DNA of 64,000 nt. It comes from Nitrospira sp. (lineage in GTDB: Bacteria > Nitrospirota > Nitrospiria > Nitrospirales > Nitrospiraceae). The DNA is taken from positions 62,001 through 126,000 of the forward strand of contig JABFSU010000037.1 of NCBI GenBank assembly GCA_013140455.1, in the 5' to 3' direction. Made by a program: the position numbers and the translations under genes. The notes under the pieces are model-generated. The model was given only the letters and a program-made list of their open reading frames with translations. It was not told the DNA's origin and made no database searches. How positions within the stretch are numbered: position 1 is the first letter of the stretch; the number at the start of each line of letters is the position of its first letter. Shown here piece by piece: positions 9,501 to 16,406 of the stretch.

Positions 9501-9753
9501 TGGAAAAAGACTCGACGTGCTCCACATTGGAGGCGGAGCTCACGGCTTTTTCGATGGGATAGACGACGCTTTGTTCGATGTCGAGCGGCGGCGCGCCCTT
9601 ATAGATCACCCCCACGAACGCGACAGGTACCTGGATGTTGGGGAACAGATCGACGGGGAGCCGTTCCAGCGAGGTGACGCCCAGCACCACCATCGCAAGC
9701 GAGAGCATCAGGATGCCGATGCGATTCCTGAGTGCCAGGAGCGTCAGCCACAT
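6565..9753 (-). CDS. RND multidrug efflux transporter (HAE1 type)
   Basis: A 1062-aa inner-membrane proton-driven pump of the AcrB/HAE1 family. It begins with TM1 (residues about 10-30) followed by the RLPVDLFPNIQVP block. It has two large periplasmic loops and a TM4 segment GRLVDDSIVELENI with the paired aspartates of the proton relay. Full length, with no frameshift. The gene starts nine bases downstream of the adaptor stop, so it is co-transcribed with the adaptor and the TetR gene. No outer-membrane factor (TolC-type) is encoded nearby, so the pump must recruit one encoded elsewhere. Substrate is unknown; the C-terminal tail is Ala/Pro-rich. Confidence 0.93.
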   Translation of the reverse strand: MWLTLLALRNRIGILMLSLAMVVLGVTSLERLPVDLFPNIQVPVAFVGVIYKGAPPLDIEQSVVYPIEKAVSSASNVEHVESFSKQGIGAVQIWFNWGADINVGQMEVMQRITQILNSLPPGILQPFIVKFDVSNIPVSFVTVSSDDLDERALYDLAYNTIAPQIEQIANVAAATVEGGKIRQININLDPALLNARGLSILDVVKSVKAANLILPSGDLKAGNLDYNVFTNNQFKTVDPIQDVIVKVNQQGNPVRVRDVGTVTDSSDIQTNIVRTDGTRAVYLRVNKQPIANTVEVVDALRTALPKMIGIPPGVKLGISFDQSVYIRQSIQNLIEQALHGSLLAAAVILIFLRNLTSTLIISVSIPLSILVTFIVLYFTGQTLNVFTLGGLALGIGRLVDDSIVELENIQRHLNTTPRRWDAILEAAREVAMPIFASTVTTVVVFLPMFFVVGIARLLLIPLTVTIAIALFTSFFISRTVTPALCYKFLKPEQEAHRSMPAWFVRLMDWSRDRYESLDRSYEDSLRWVLAHRRLFITTIVLLFIGSLMLLPMIGTEFLPVSDESQFRIVLRAPVGQRVEKTEQQVAEVERVLRENIPPDELETMVSSTGVLAQGRSSLFNPNTGPHTSVISVYLTPPDKRKRNQVQVMNDVRPKIIKLFPGVAMFFDPGGLVKRVTSFGSQKSIDVEIYGYDFEKARGVIRQVEDAMHKIPGIADIEVSREENYPEINVVVDREKAALLGISETDVANAVLFSLNGNGQTDPIIYTDPQNGNEYYISAWLAEEHRKDLTDLDNILLTTKAGEPVLLKNVASLKLNAGPVKIDRKYFQRVVHITANPTTRPLGAIAEDLEAAFAAFQLPTGFTIKLAGQIQQQRETFQGLQFATVLALALVYMVMAAQFKSLIDPFIIMFSVPMGFPGVILILFLTNTTLSTTSMMGIIMMLGIVVSNGVLLVDYTNVLRRRGHSLADAVITASRTRLRPILMTSLATVFGLLPMAIGWGTGGETNAPLARSVVGGLSVSTLLTLFLVPTMYMIFEEWFPRKFEKEQQAAAPLAPTSPLPAME

Positions 9754-9761
9754 ATCCGGAT

Positions 9762-10991
9762 CTATCCTTTGGCGGGGGTGAGTGAAGCTGGTGTTGGCAT
9801 CGGGGATTCGGTCGGCGCATTGGGCGCGAGTGATTGTGCCTGGACGGGGGTGCCGTCGTGTACGAGGTCTTTCCCCGACACGATGACCTGCTCGCTGCCG
9901 TTCAAGCCTTGGGTTATTTCGACCCGATTGCCCTCGCGGGCGCCGATCTCGACATTGACGCGTTGGGCTTTGCCGTCCCGCACGATGTAGACATACTGCA
10001 CATCTTCCAATCGGCTGACGGCGTCGATTGGGATTTGCACCGCCTGTTGGTGAGTGCCCACCAAGGCTTCGACACGTGCGAACATTCCGCCCTTCAGCGC
10101 CCGGTCTTTATTGGGTAGATCGATTTCGACGGTCATGGTGCGAGTGGCGCGATTGAGTGCTTGGACGATGCGCGTGACGGTTCCGTCGAATACCCGGTCC
10201 GGATAGGCTTCGGCGCGGACCTCCGCTTTCTGTCCGATATGCACGAGAGGAATATCTTTCTCGACGACTTCGATCAAAATCCGCACGGTTTCAATTTCGT
10301 GCAGGCTCATAATGCCGCGGGAACTGGTCGAGGTGCTGGCCGTGGCGTTGGTGACGTAGGCGCCGGGATCGAGGTTGCGCTCGGCGACATAACCGGCAAA
10401 GGGTGCGCGGATATAGGAGTAGGCCAGGTTCGTCTCCGCTTGAGCGAGCGCGACCTCCATCTGCTTGACCTGGGCCTGCAAGGATTCCAGGGCGGCGGCG
10501 GCGCCGTCGAAGTTGACTTGTGCGTTGTCCAAATCCTGCTGCGACACAAACTGGTCCTTAATGAGTGCCTGCATCCGGTCGAGCGTCAGGGTTGCATTGC
10601 GGACGGCCGCTTGCTGCTGGGCGACTTTGGCTTTGGCCGCCGCGAGGTTGGCCTTGGCCTGATTGACGGCATGTTGATAGTCCGTGTGGTCGATTTCGAC
10701 CAGCAGTTGATTTGCTTTGACGTGATCCCCCTTGTCCACGTGAATCTTGGCGATGTAGCCGTCGACTCGTGAAAACAGATTCACCACCTGGTTGGGAATA
10801 ATGTCGGCTGTGTAGGCCAGGCGGATGGGGAGATCCTGTTTCAACGGAGTGGTCGTTCCCACGGTGATGACGCGGGTCTTCTTGTTGTCGGTTTTGGCGC
10901 CGCCGCTCAAACGAAATACCACCAGAGCTGTGACGGCGAAGAAAATGATCACGCCGAGAATGACGAACGGGTGTTGCTTTAATGACCTCAT
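9762..10991 (-). CDS. RND periplasmic adaptor (membrane fusion protein)
   Basis: A 409-aa adaptor. An N-terminal membrane anchor (residues about 8-28) precedes a biotinyl-lipoyl-like half motif (VDGYIAKIHVDKGDHV). A long Ala/Gln-rich coiled-coil hairpin follows (about 105-195), then the second lipoyl half (YIRAPFAGYVAERNLDPG) and beta-barrel domains. It bridges the RND pump to an outer-membrane channel. Its ATG overlaps the TetR stop as ATGA, indicating translational coupling, and the pump gene follows by nine bases. The C-terminus is Pro/Thr/Ser-rich. Confidence 0.92.
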   Translation of the reverse strand: MRSLKQHPFVILGVIIFFAVTALVVFRLSGGAKTDNKKTRVITVGTTTPLKQDLPIRLAYTADIIPNQVVNLFSRVDGYIAKIHVDKGDHVKANQLLVEIDHTDYQHAVNQAKANLAAAKAKVAQQQAAVRNATLTLDRMQALIKDQFVSQQDLDNAQVNFDGAAAALESLQAQVKQMEVALAQAETNLAYSYIRAPFAGYVAERNLDPGAYVTNATASTSTSSRGIMSLHEIETVRILIEVVEKDIPLVHIGQKAEVRAEAYPDRVFDGTVTRIVQALNRATRTMTVEIDLPNKDRALKGGMFARVEALVGTHQQAVQIPIDAVSRLEDVQYVYIVRDGKAQRVNVEIGAREGNRVEITQGLNGSEQVIVSGKDLVHDGTPVQAQSLAPNAPTESPMPTPASLTPAKG

Positions 10992-11638
10992 ATTCGGGTC
11001 CTTCGCTTCCTGGCGCGGCCGGTCGGTGGCGCTTCCACGAGCCCGTGGAGAAATACATCGACATAGGTCGAGACGGTATCGTCGTAAGAGCGGTCCATCG
11101 GTACGCCGAAGATTTCGTGCAACAGGCGATGGTGCACGACCATGCCGATGAAGGCCCGGGCGGCCAGGAGCGGATCGACCCGGCGGAAGGCCCCGTCCTC
11201 AACCCGCGTTTGAATATAGGTCGCCAGATGGTCGTAGAATATTTTGTGGTGTTTGCTGAAAAACATATCGGACAGTTCGTGGCCTTCGAGAGCGCTGAAG
11301 AGCAAGAGCCGCAACAAGGTCGGGTCTACGCCGGGACGAATTCGGTAGCTGGCGATCAAGGTGAACACGCGCCGGTCGTCTCTCTTTTTGGCGGATTCTT
11401 CGATGGCGCTGAGGAGTTCGCTGATCGTGACTTTTTCCGCAAGGATGGCGGCATAGAGCGCGCGTTTGGTCGGAAAGTGTTTGAAGACCAGCGCTTCACT
11501 GATGCCGGCCGTTTTCGCGATCTCTTTGGTGGTCGTGCCGTTGAAGCCTTTTTGGGCAAATAGTGTCGTGGCGGCCTGGATCAGGCTCGCCTGGCGTTCC
11601 TGGCTGGATTGTCTGGATGGTCGGGGTGTCCGTGTCAT
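10988..11638 (-). CDS. TetR/AcrR family repressor
   Basis: A 216-aa regulator. The N-terminal helix-turn-helix is typical of TetR (IQAATTLFAQKGFNGTTTK, then EIAKTAGISEALVFKHF). The C-terminal about 150 residues form a ligand-binding helical domain with no recognised specificity. It is first gene of the tetR-adaptor-pump operon, so it most likely represses its own operon and is released by a pump substrate. An inverted repeat starts six bases upstream of its start codon. No Shine-Dalgarno is seen before the ATG, so translation may be leaderless or weak. Confidence 0.9.
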   Translation of the reverse strand: MTRTPRPSRQSSQERQASLIQAATTLFAQKGFNGTTTKEIAKTAGISEALVFKHFPTKRALYAAILAEKVTISELLSAIEESAKKRDDRRVFTLIASYRIRPGVDPTLLRLLLFSALEGHELSDMFFSKHHKIFYDHLATYIQTRVEDGAFRRVDPLLAARAFIGMVVHHRLLHEIFGVPMDRSYDDTVSTYVDVFLHGLVEAPPTGRARKRRTRI

Positions 11639-11643
11639 GATCC

Positions 11644-11665
11644 GGTGAGTGAGTGGTTACTCACC
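11644..11665. promoter_or_regulatory. Candidate TetR operator
   Basis: The inverted repeat GGTGAGT (11644-11650), eight bases, ACTCACC (11659-11665) lies directly upstream of the TetR start codon at 11638. Length and spacing fit a TetR-dimer site. It would overlap the transcription start of the minus-strand operon; a loose TAACTT -10-like box lies just upstream on that strand. Confidence 0.55.
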
Positions 11666-11724
11666 AAAAGTTAGCATGGGAGGCCGGTGGAAGACAAGCA
11701 ATGGAGTGAACCGGTGGTGTCTGG

Positions 11725-12156
11725 TTACTGCAGCATCTGCGGACGTCTCTGCGAATGGTGTGGCTCTTCGACCATGGCAAAGAGCGGGAGGAGATCGCTC
11801 ATGGCGGCATCGGGGAGATGTTTCCAAAGAAATCGGCGAAGGCGTGAACGTTCGAGCGGGCTCACGCGTGCAAAGCTCAACCCGTACCGGGACCCGTCGA
11901 TCCACACGACCTGTGCATCCGTAATCAACACCGTCTGTGGAAGCTCAAGGACCAGGGCCAGTCTCTCCCCCACAATGAGACCGCTTTTGCTTTCGAGGCT
12001 GCAGCCGGCGTCGGAGAGATCCAGCAGGAGAGCCTTGCCGATCCGGCTTGTCGTATGCCGCTGCGCAAACTGCAGGCGCCTGGTCACGGTGATGCGATAG
12101 GTCCGTCGCTGGTCTGCTCGTGATTGATGATTCTGTTGGGCGGTGGCTGAAGACAT
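11725..12156 (-). CDS. PilZ domain protein
   Basis: A 143-aa protein with the PilZ boxes RRTYR (RxxxR) and LDLSDAGCSLE (DxSxxG), then the usual beta-barrel ending in a short helix (SPLERSRLRRFLWKHL). About 20 extra C-terminal residues follow the domain. The ATG at 12156 is chosen for its AGGAG site; a longer frame reaching 12291 would run over the neighbouring PilZ stop. It is last of three closely spaced minus-strand PilZ genes and is likely a c-di-GMP receptor of unknown partner. Confidence 0.85.
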   Translation of the reverse strand: MSSATAQQNHQSRADQRRTYRITVTRRLQFAQRHTTSRIGKALLLDLSDAGCSLESKSGLIVGERLALVLELPQTVLITDAQVVWIDGSRYGLSFARVSPLERSRLRRFLWKHLPDAAMSDLLPLFAMVEEPHHSQRRPQMLQ

Positions 12157-12170
12157 CGTGGGTGCTCCTG

Positions 12171-12566
12171 TTAAGCGTTCCCGCTGGTGCGCGTTGTGTG
12201 AAAGAATGACCTGAGAAACCGCTGTAGCCGGCGTTCTGACGTGGCCGGACTCTGTTGGGGTCTCAGCCCAAACCGGTGCTCGTTGACCCACGCGACCTGA
12301 GCCTGAATGACGAAGAGCGGATCGTTCTTGTCGGGCAGAGACAGAAACAGAGTGAGATCCATGTCGACCGTGACCGGTTGGTTGCCCCGGACGCCCAATC
12401 CTCCCCGCGACATGTCGACGACCGTGCCATTACCCATAATGACGTCGGTTTCATTCACCCCCGAATATATCAGGCCAAACGAGAGGGGGGTGCGGTCGAT
12501 CCCGCGTCGTTCAGTCATGGGGCTGTTAAGAAATCCTGGTGTCTTCAGGACAGGTGGCAGCTTCAT
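12171..12566 (-). CDS. PilZ domain protein
   Basis: A 131-aa protein. The RxxxR box is RGIDR, the second motif is VDMSRGGLGV, and the strand QVAWVNEHRFGLR matches the third conserved PilZ block. About 17 residues precede the domain. The ribosome site is AAAGGAT. It sits 14 bases upstream of the next PilZ start and 36 bases downstream of the preceding PilZ stop, so the three appear to form one transcript. It resembles the 12603-12971 product more than the others, suggesting local duplication. Confidence 0.85.
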   Translation of the reverse strand: MKLPPVLKTPGFLNSPMTERRGIDRTPLSFGLIYSGVNETDVIMGNGTVVDMSRGGLGVRGNQPVTVDMDLTLFLSLPDKNDPLFVIQAQVAWVNEHRFGLRPQQSPATSERRLQRFLRSFFHTTRTSGNA

Positions 12567-12602
12567 AACCGGATCCTTTCCCGCCGTGACAGGCGTTGTG
12601 AC

Positions 12603-12971
12603 CTAGTGACAGTCGACGAGCGCATCCATCCACTCCATTGTTCCGATCTTTTGCTGTGGGAGCTGCATGCCGCACCGGTTCCCATTTACCCAGAGCACCC
12701 GAACTTGGGGAATGCAGAGTGGACGTTCAGAGCCTGGCACCTCGAGAAATAACGCGAGTTCCATCCCTTGTTTGAGTCCCCTGGTACCTGTGAGGCCGAA
12801 TCCGTGTCGGCTCAGGTCGACGAGGGTGGCGTGCCCTATCACGATCTTCTGATCGTCCGAGCCCGAATAGCGCACCTTAAATATTCCACCGATGCGCGGT
12901 TCCCGGCGCCGTTCCGCTCCGGCATCGAGGACTGCTACGGAGGATTTCGATTCTGTTTTCCACCAGCTCAT
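12603..12971 (-). CDS. PilZ domain protein
   Basis: A 122-aa protein with the PilZ boxes RREPR and VDLSRHGFGL and the block RVLWVNGNRCGMQL. About 20 residues precede the domain. It is the first of three tightly spaced minus-strand PilZ genes. It shares the LFLxxPxxxxPLxIxxxVxWVN pattern with its downstream neighbour, pointing to tandem duplication. It is probably a stand-alone c-di-GMP-binding protein; no output domain is present. Confidence 0.85.
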   Translation of the reverse strand: MSWWKTESKSSVAVLDAGAERRREPRIGGIFKVRYSGSDDQKIVIGHATLVDLSRHGFGLTGTRGLKQGMELALFLEVPGSERPLCIPQVRVLWVNGNRCGMQLPQQKIGTMEWMDALVDCH

Positions 12972-13326
12972 TGTTCGAATGCTCCCTCTCTGTATCCGGT
13001 AGAAGCCTGGAGTAGGTTCTTGTTAACGGTGCGTCGCCTGATGGTTTGAAGGTACCGCAGGACCGGTAGTTTGACAGCCCCCTAGGCGGGGGATCAGACC
13101 ACCCTGCTGAAGAGGGGGCCCAGACGGTCGAAGCGCCGGTGCCTGTTCAAAAGTGGGCGGAAACGGACTTTGTCGCGGAATCCGCTACGAGACTGGTTTC
13201 TGGAGGTTGCTTGTGAAAGGAACGTTAGACTGGATGCGGGAGTTCGAGCGAAGAGACTGAGCCTGACTTGAGGAGAGATGATCTGCTCAAGCTGTGAACA
13301 GGGATTCGGCTGTACAGCTATCCCTG
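12972..13326. other. Non-coding stretch between PilZ genes
   Basis: No convincing gene is seen. It holds a G/C hairpin with CCCCC (13079-13083) and GGGGG (13089-13093) around TAGGC, and it should contain the promoter of the 12603-12971 PilZ transcript. A 15-residue open frame at 13213-13260 has a good ribosome site but is too short to support. Confidence 0.4.
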
Positions 13327-13743
13327 CTACACCAGCCGGAATCGAGTCCGTTGGTTCTGAACCGTGTCGTGTGTAATGTTTTTCCAGAGGAAGGCTTGAA
13401 TGCGTTTGCGGTCGGTCTGGCTGAGTTGCATGAAACGAACGGAGAAATGACAGCCCGATACCCAGACGACATGGGCCGATGTGAGTCTCAACGGATCTTC
13501 TCCGTCTGGCAGCGCAATCGTCAATGATAACAAGGTTCCGCGGGTGACGGGGCGCTCACTGATCATCTTGCAGCCGGAGAGCGAGATATCTTTCGTGACC
13601 CCTTCGCCCTTGTGCGGCTGCGTCGGGACTTCTCCTGCGTAGCGCACCGGGCAGGTGACCGCCACCCGCTCGGAGTAGCGCTTGTCCAAGCTGGAATAGG
13701 CTGATTGGAAAGATTTCACCGCAGTTGATATCGGCCGTTTCAT
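13327..13743 (-). CDS. PilZ domain protein
   Basis: A 138-aa protein with the boxes RYSER (RxxxR) and KDISLSGCKM (DxSxxG) and the block HVVWVSGCHFSVRFM. A 25-residue N-terminal extension precedes the domain, and a basic tail (TRFRLV) ends it. The start at 13743 follows a GGAGGT ribosome site; the GTG two codons earlier has none. It is separated from the three-gene PilZ run by about 355 bases, so it is probably transcribed independently. Confidence 0.85.
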   Translation of the reverse strand: MKRPISTAVKSFQSAYSSLDKRYSERVAVTCPVRYAGEVPTQPHKGEGVTKDISLSGCKMISERPVTRGTLLSLTIALPDGEDPLRLTSAHVVWVSGCHFSVRFMQLSQTDRKRIQAFLWKNITHDTVQNQRTRFRLV

Positions 13744-13846
13744 GAGCACCTCCAGAAACCGGTATACAGGTCTTGTCGGTCGTGACGTTGTTGCACTGTA
13801 CTTCAGCTCTCTGTCACTAAGAATCCCCTAATAGGGCGGGATCAAT

Positions 13847-13864
13847 CCCCCTGGAAGAAGGGGG
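13847..13864 (-). terminator. Hairpin downstream of the exported-protein gene
   Basis: CCCCCT (13847-13852) and AGGGGG (13859-13864) form a GC-rich stem around the loop GGAAGA. It lies about 110 bases past the stop of the minus-strand gene at 13974-14489. There is no clear T-tract, so its role as a terminator is a weak inference. Confidence 0.3.
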
Positions 13865-13973
13865 GAGCCTCGCTGTCCGGGAAGTAGAGTGACGCAACAC
13901 AGGACAGTATGTTGCAGAGGAGGGGGAATTGCCAGGTATAGGCAAATCCTTGCGTTGGCCTGCAAGGGGTGCG

Positions 13974-14489
13974 CTAAAACACCGTGCCGGAGTTTCCCTC
14001 TGAGAGTTTTTCGCGCAGGATGCGGCTTTCAAAGAAAATGACGCCACGTTCGATTCGCGACTCGTACCGGAGCGTGATTTCCGTATCGAACCCATGCCAG
14101 GCATAGACGCGGATCGGGCCGACTGAAATCTGTCCCGGCGTGCGATCGAGCGGACCATATTGGGTTTGCAGGTAGGCCAGGATCTGTTCGTGGGTATCTT
14201 TGCTCTGGTAGCGGACCAGCACGCGGCCGAATTTTCCATCGAACGTGGTGAAGCGCAAGACCTCAACCGGAATTGTGCCGAGCATCGGTTGCCCGGCCTT
14301 CAACTCATAGGACAGCAGCCGCCCCGCCTCTTCGACTTTCTTATACTGAGTGTCCTCCATCAGCGTCGATTCCCAGGGCAGGCCTTCAAACCCGTTTGGA
14401 TCGTTGAGAATTGGCACGGCCAGCGCCAGAGCTGACGGGAGCAGAAGTCCGAGAAGCATGGTGGCTACGCGCAATGGGAAGCGGTGCAT
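13974..14489 (-). CDS. Exported protein of unknown function, copy 2
   Basis: A 171-aa product with an N-terminal signal peptide (basic MHRFPLR, then a hydrophobic core to about residue 24). The mature part begins PILNDPNGFEGLPWES. Conserved blocks shared with the upstream paralogue are NDPxGF, VLVRYQSKDTHEQILAYL, QYGPLDRTPGQ and RGVIFFESR. I do not recognise a named domain. It starts 16 bases after the stop of the paralogue, so the two are probably co-transcribed and arose by tandem duplication. Periplasmic location is likely. Confidence 0.7.
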   Translation of the reverse strand: MHRFPLRVATMLLGLLLPSALALAVPILNDPNGFEGLPWESTLMEDTQYKKVEEAGRLLSYELKAGQPMLGTIPVEVLRFTTFDGKFGRVLVRYQSKDTHEQILAYLQTQYGPLDRTPGQISVGPIRVYAWHGFDTEITLRYESRIERGVIFFESRILREKLSEGNSGTVF

Positions 14490-14505
14490 GGTGTTTCAGG
14501 TTCCC

Positions 14506-15030
14506 TTACTCGGCGGAATCCGTAATGTGATCGTTGAATCGCGGTGCCAGCGTGCGGCTGTCGATGAAGATAAATCCGCGTTCGGTGTTGGCTTGATACG
14601 TCACATTGATCTCGGTTTCAGGTCCACGCCAATTATATTGCTGATTCAGTCCCCGTGCCATCTGCCCGGGGATGCGTTCCAACGGTCCGAATTGTGTTTC
14701 GAGGTATCGCATGACCTGGGCATGGGTCTGTTCGCCCTGGTAGCGAATGGTGACGCGGGCGAATTGATCATCGACCGAGAGGAGGAGGATGCTGGTCATC
14801 TCAGCTCCAGCGAAGGTCGCAGGGCCGGTCGTGGAGCGATATTCGGTAATATGAGGGCCGGTTCTCGACGGGACCACATCGGTGCGCCCGGCCAGCGCGG
14901 CGCCCCATCCGATACTCTGAAACCCTTTCGGGTCGTTGATCATCGGGACAGCAGAGACCGGCAACGTGTGCAGCACGCTGGAAACACAGACAAGCCCGAG
15001 GAGGAGATGGCGGAGCAGATGGTTAATCAT
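14506..15030 (-). CDS. Exported protein of unknown function, copy 1
   Basis: A 174-aa product with a signal peptide (residues 1 to about 27) followed by PMINDPKGFQSIGWG. It shares the blocks NDPKGF, VTIRYQGEQTHAQVMRYL, QFGPLERIPGQ and RGFIFIDSRTL with its downstream neighbour. No catalytic motif or metal site is apparent. I start at 15030; a longer frame to 15231 lacks a signal peptide at its start and overlaps the divergent phosphonate operon. Role unknown, probably periplasmic. Confidence 0.7.
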   Translation of the reverse strand: MINHLLRHLLLGLVCVSSVLHTLPVSAVPMINDPKGFQSIGWGAALAGRTDVVPSRTGPHITEYRSTTGPATFAGAEMTSILLLSVDDQFARVTIRYQGEQTHAQVMRYLETQFGPLERIPGQMARGLNQQYNWRGPETEINVTYQANTERGFIFIDSRTLAPRFNDHITDSAE

Positions 15031-15212
15031 GGTGTCGCGGTCTATTCGAAAAGCGGTCCATCGTGGCACGCTACCATGGCGTCGAGACCGGCGCAACCGG
15101 ATGTTTTGTTGAGAATGCGCGCAGCCCTGTCTTATAATGCGCCGGCTTTTGGAACCAGTCCGCGTACGGGCGGGCTTATGCACAGTGGCACCGGCAAACG
15201 ATCGGGAGTGAG

Positions 15213-15710
15213 ATGATTGAAAGCGATGCATTTGTTCAGGCGCTCCAGGATATGGGGGGCGACTTCTTTACCGGAGTCCCCGACTCGATCCTGGGCGGCA
15301 TTATTGCGGAACTGATGGTGCGGCGGCTCTATACGCCGGCGGTGCGCGAAGACGAAGCGGTGGGGATGGCAGCCGGCGCCTACATGGCGGGGAAGATCCC
15401 TGCTGTGTTGATGCAGAATTCCGGGCTCGGCACCTCCCTCAATACACTCATCTCGCTGAACATGATTTACCGGCAGCCCTGCATTCTGATCGTGTCCTGG
15501 CGGGGCCAAGGGGGCAAGGATGCGCCGGAGCATCTGGTGATGGGCGAGGTGATGCCGCAATTCCTCGACACCATGAAGATTCCGCATCGGACGTTGACCG
15601 AGAAAACCGCCGTCGAAGATTTCAAGTGGGTCGCCGAGACCTTTATGAAGCAGCGCATTCCCGTTGCGCTGGTGATTACCAAGGGTGTCGTGAAAGGGTT
15701 GCATCCATGA
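15213..15710 (+). CDS. Phosphonopyruvate/sulfopyruvate decarboxylase, alpha subunit
   Basis: The 165-aa product matches the N-terminal (PYR) half of ThDP-dependent phosphonopyruvate decarboxylase: GGDFFTGVPDSILGG, then REDEAVGMAAGAYMAG with the activating glutamate, then the QNSGLGTSLN loop. The ThDP pyrophosphate-binding half is in the next gene, the two-chain layout also seen in ComDE sulfopyruvate decarboxylase. Neighbouring PhnW- and PntC-like genes favour phosphonopyruvate to phosphonoacetaldehyde over sulfopyruvate. It has a GGGAG ribosome site and overlaps the beta gene as ATGA. It is the first gene of the operon. Confidence 0.85.
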   Translation: MIESDAFVQALQDMGGDFFTGVPDSILGGIIAELMVRRLYTPAVREDEAVGMAAGAYMAGKIPAVLMQNSGLGTSLNTLISLNMIYRQPCILIVSWRGQGGKDAPEHLVMGEVMPQFLDTMKIPHRTLTEKTAVEDFKWVAETFMKQRIPVALVITKGVVKGLHP

Positions 15711-16285
15711 GACCTGAAGAAGGAACCCTGATCAGCCGGGCGCAGGCATTGGCCGCGCTCCTGGAATTACTGACCGACCAGCCGGTGATCATCTGCAACG
15801 GCTTCCCGTCGCGTGAGGCGCACAAGATTGCGGATCGTCCCACGCACTTTTACATGATCGGTTCCATGGGGAATGCTCCGGCGATCGCGCTGGGTGTGGC
15901 CCTGGCCAAGCCGAACAAGCAGGTCATCACCTTCGACGGCGACGGCAACGTGCTGATGGGGATGGGGACTCTCGCGACGGTCGGCGCATTGAAACCGAAA
16001 AATTTCATTCACGTGGTGTTCGATAACGAAGTGTATGGCACCACCGGCAACCAGCCGACTATTTCAAACGTGGTGCCGCTGGAGAAGGTCGCCAAGGCGG
16101 CCGGCTACGTCAATGTGGAGCGCGTGCTCGATCGCGAGGATCTCGTCTATGAGTTCAAAGATATGCTGAAGAAAGACGGGCCGAGCATGTTGCTGATCAA
16201 GGTCAACGAGTTCGCCGAAGATGCCGGGCGGGTGCTCCATGAGCCGCCGGACATTACGAAACGGTTCATGAAAGCAATTGAGTGA
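15707..16285 (+). CDS. Phosphonopyruvate/sulfopyruvate decarboxylase, beta subunit
   Basis: The 192-aa product is the C-terminal (PP) half of the enzyme. The ThDP/Mg motif runs from GDGNVLMGMG to the NE/Y end at FDNEVYGTTGNQP. The CNGFPSREAHKIADRPTHFYM and GSMGNAPAIALG blocks are typical of phosphonopyruvate decarboxylase and ComE. Start at 15707 overlaps the alpha stop as ATGA, which argues for coupled synthesis of the two chains. Together they should convert 3-phosphonopyruvate to phosphonoacetaldehyde and CO2, pulling the unfavourable PEP mutase step. Sulfopyruvate remains a possible substrate. Confidence 0.85.
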   Translation: MRPEEGTLISRAQALAALLELLTDQPVIICNGFPSREAHKIADRPTHFYMIGSMGNAPAIALGVALAKPNKQVITFDGDGNVLMGMGTLATVGALKPKNFIHVVFDNEVYGTTGNQPTISNVVPLEKVAKAAGYVNVERVLDREDLVYEFKDMLKKDGPSMLLIKVNEFAEDAGRVLHEPPDITKRFMKAIE

Positions 16286-16406
16286 TTAGGGAGCGCGAGA
16301 GACTCCTCTTGTGCTCGCTGACCGCGCACGATCAGAATATGCTCGGTCAATGCTCCGCAATGAAGAGGAGCCTCCCGCGCTCCCATGGAAAGAGGAAGGG
16401 ACAGAC

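Noticed and set aside
7402-9990. Long open frames on the + strand opposite the RND pump and adaptor
   Set aside because: High-GC shadows of the minus-strand genes; products are His/Asp/Arg-rich with no domain.
13213-13260. 15-residue frame with a GGAGG ribosome site
   Set aside because: Too short to support, and no conserved feature.
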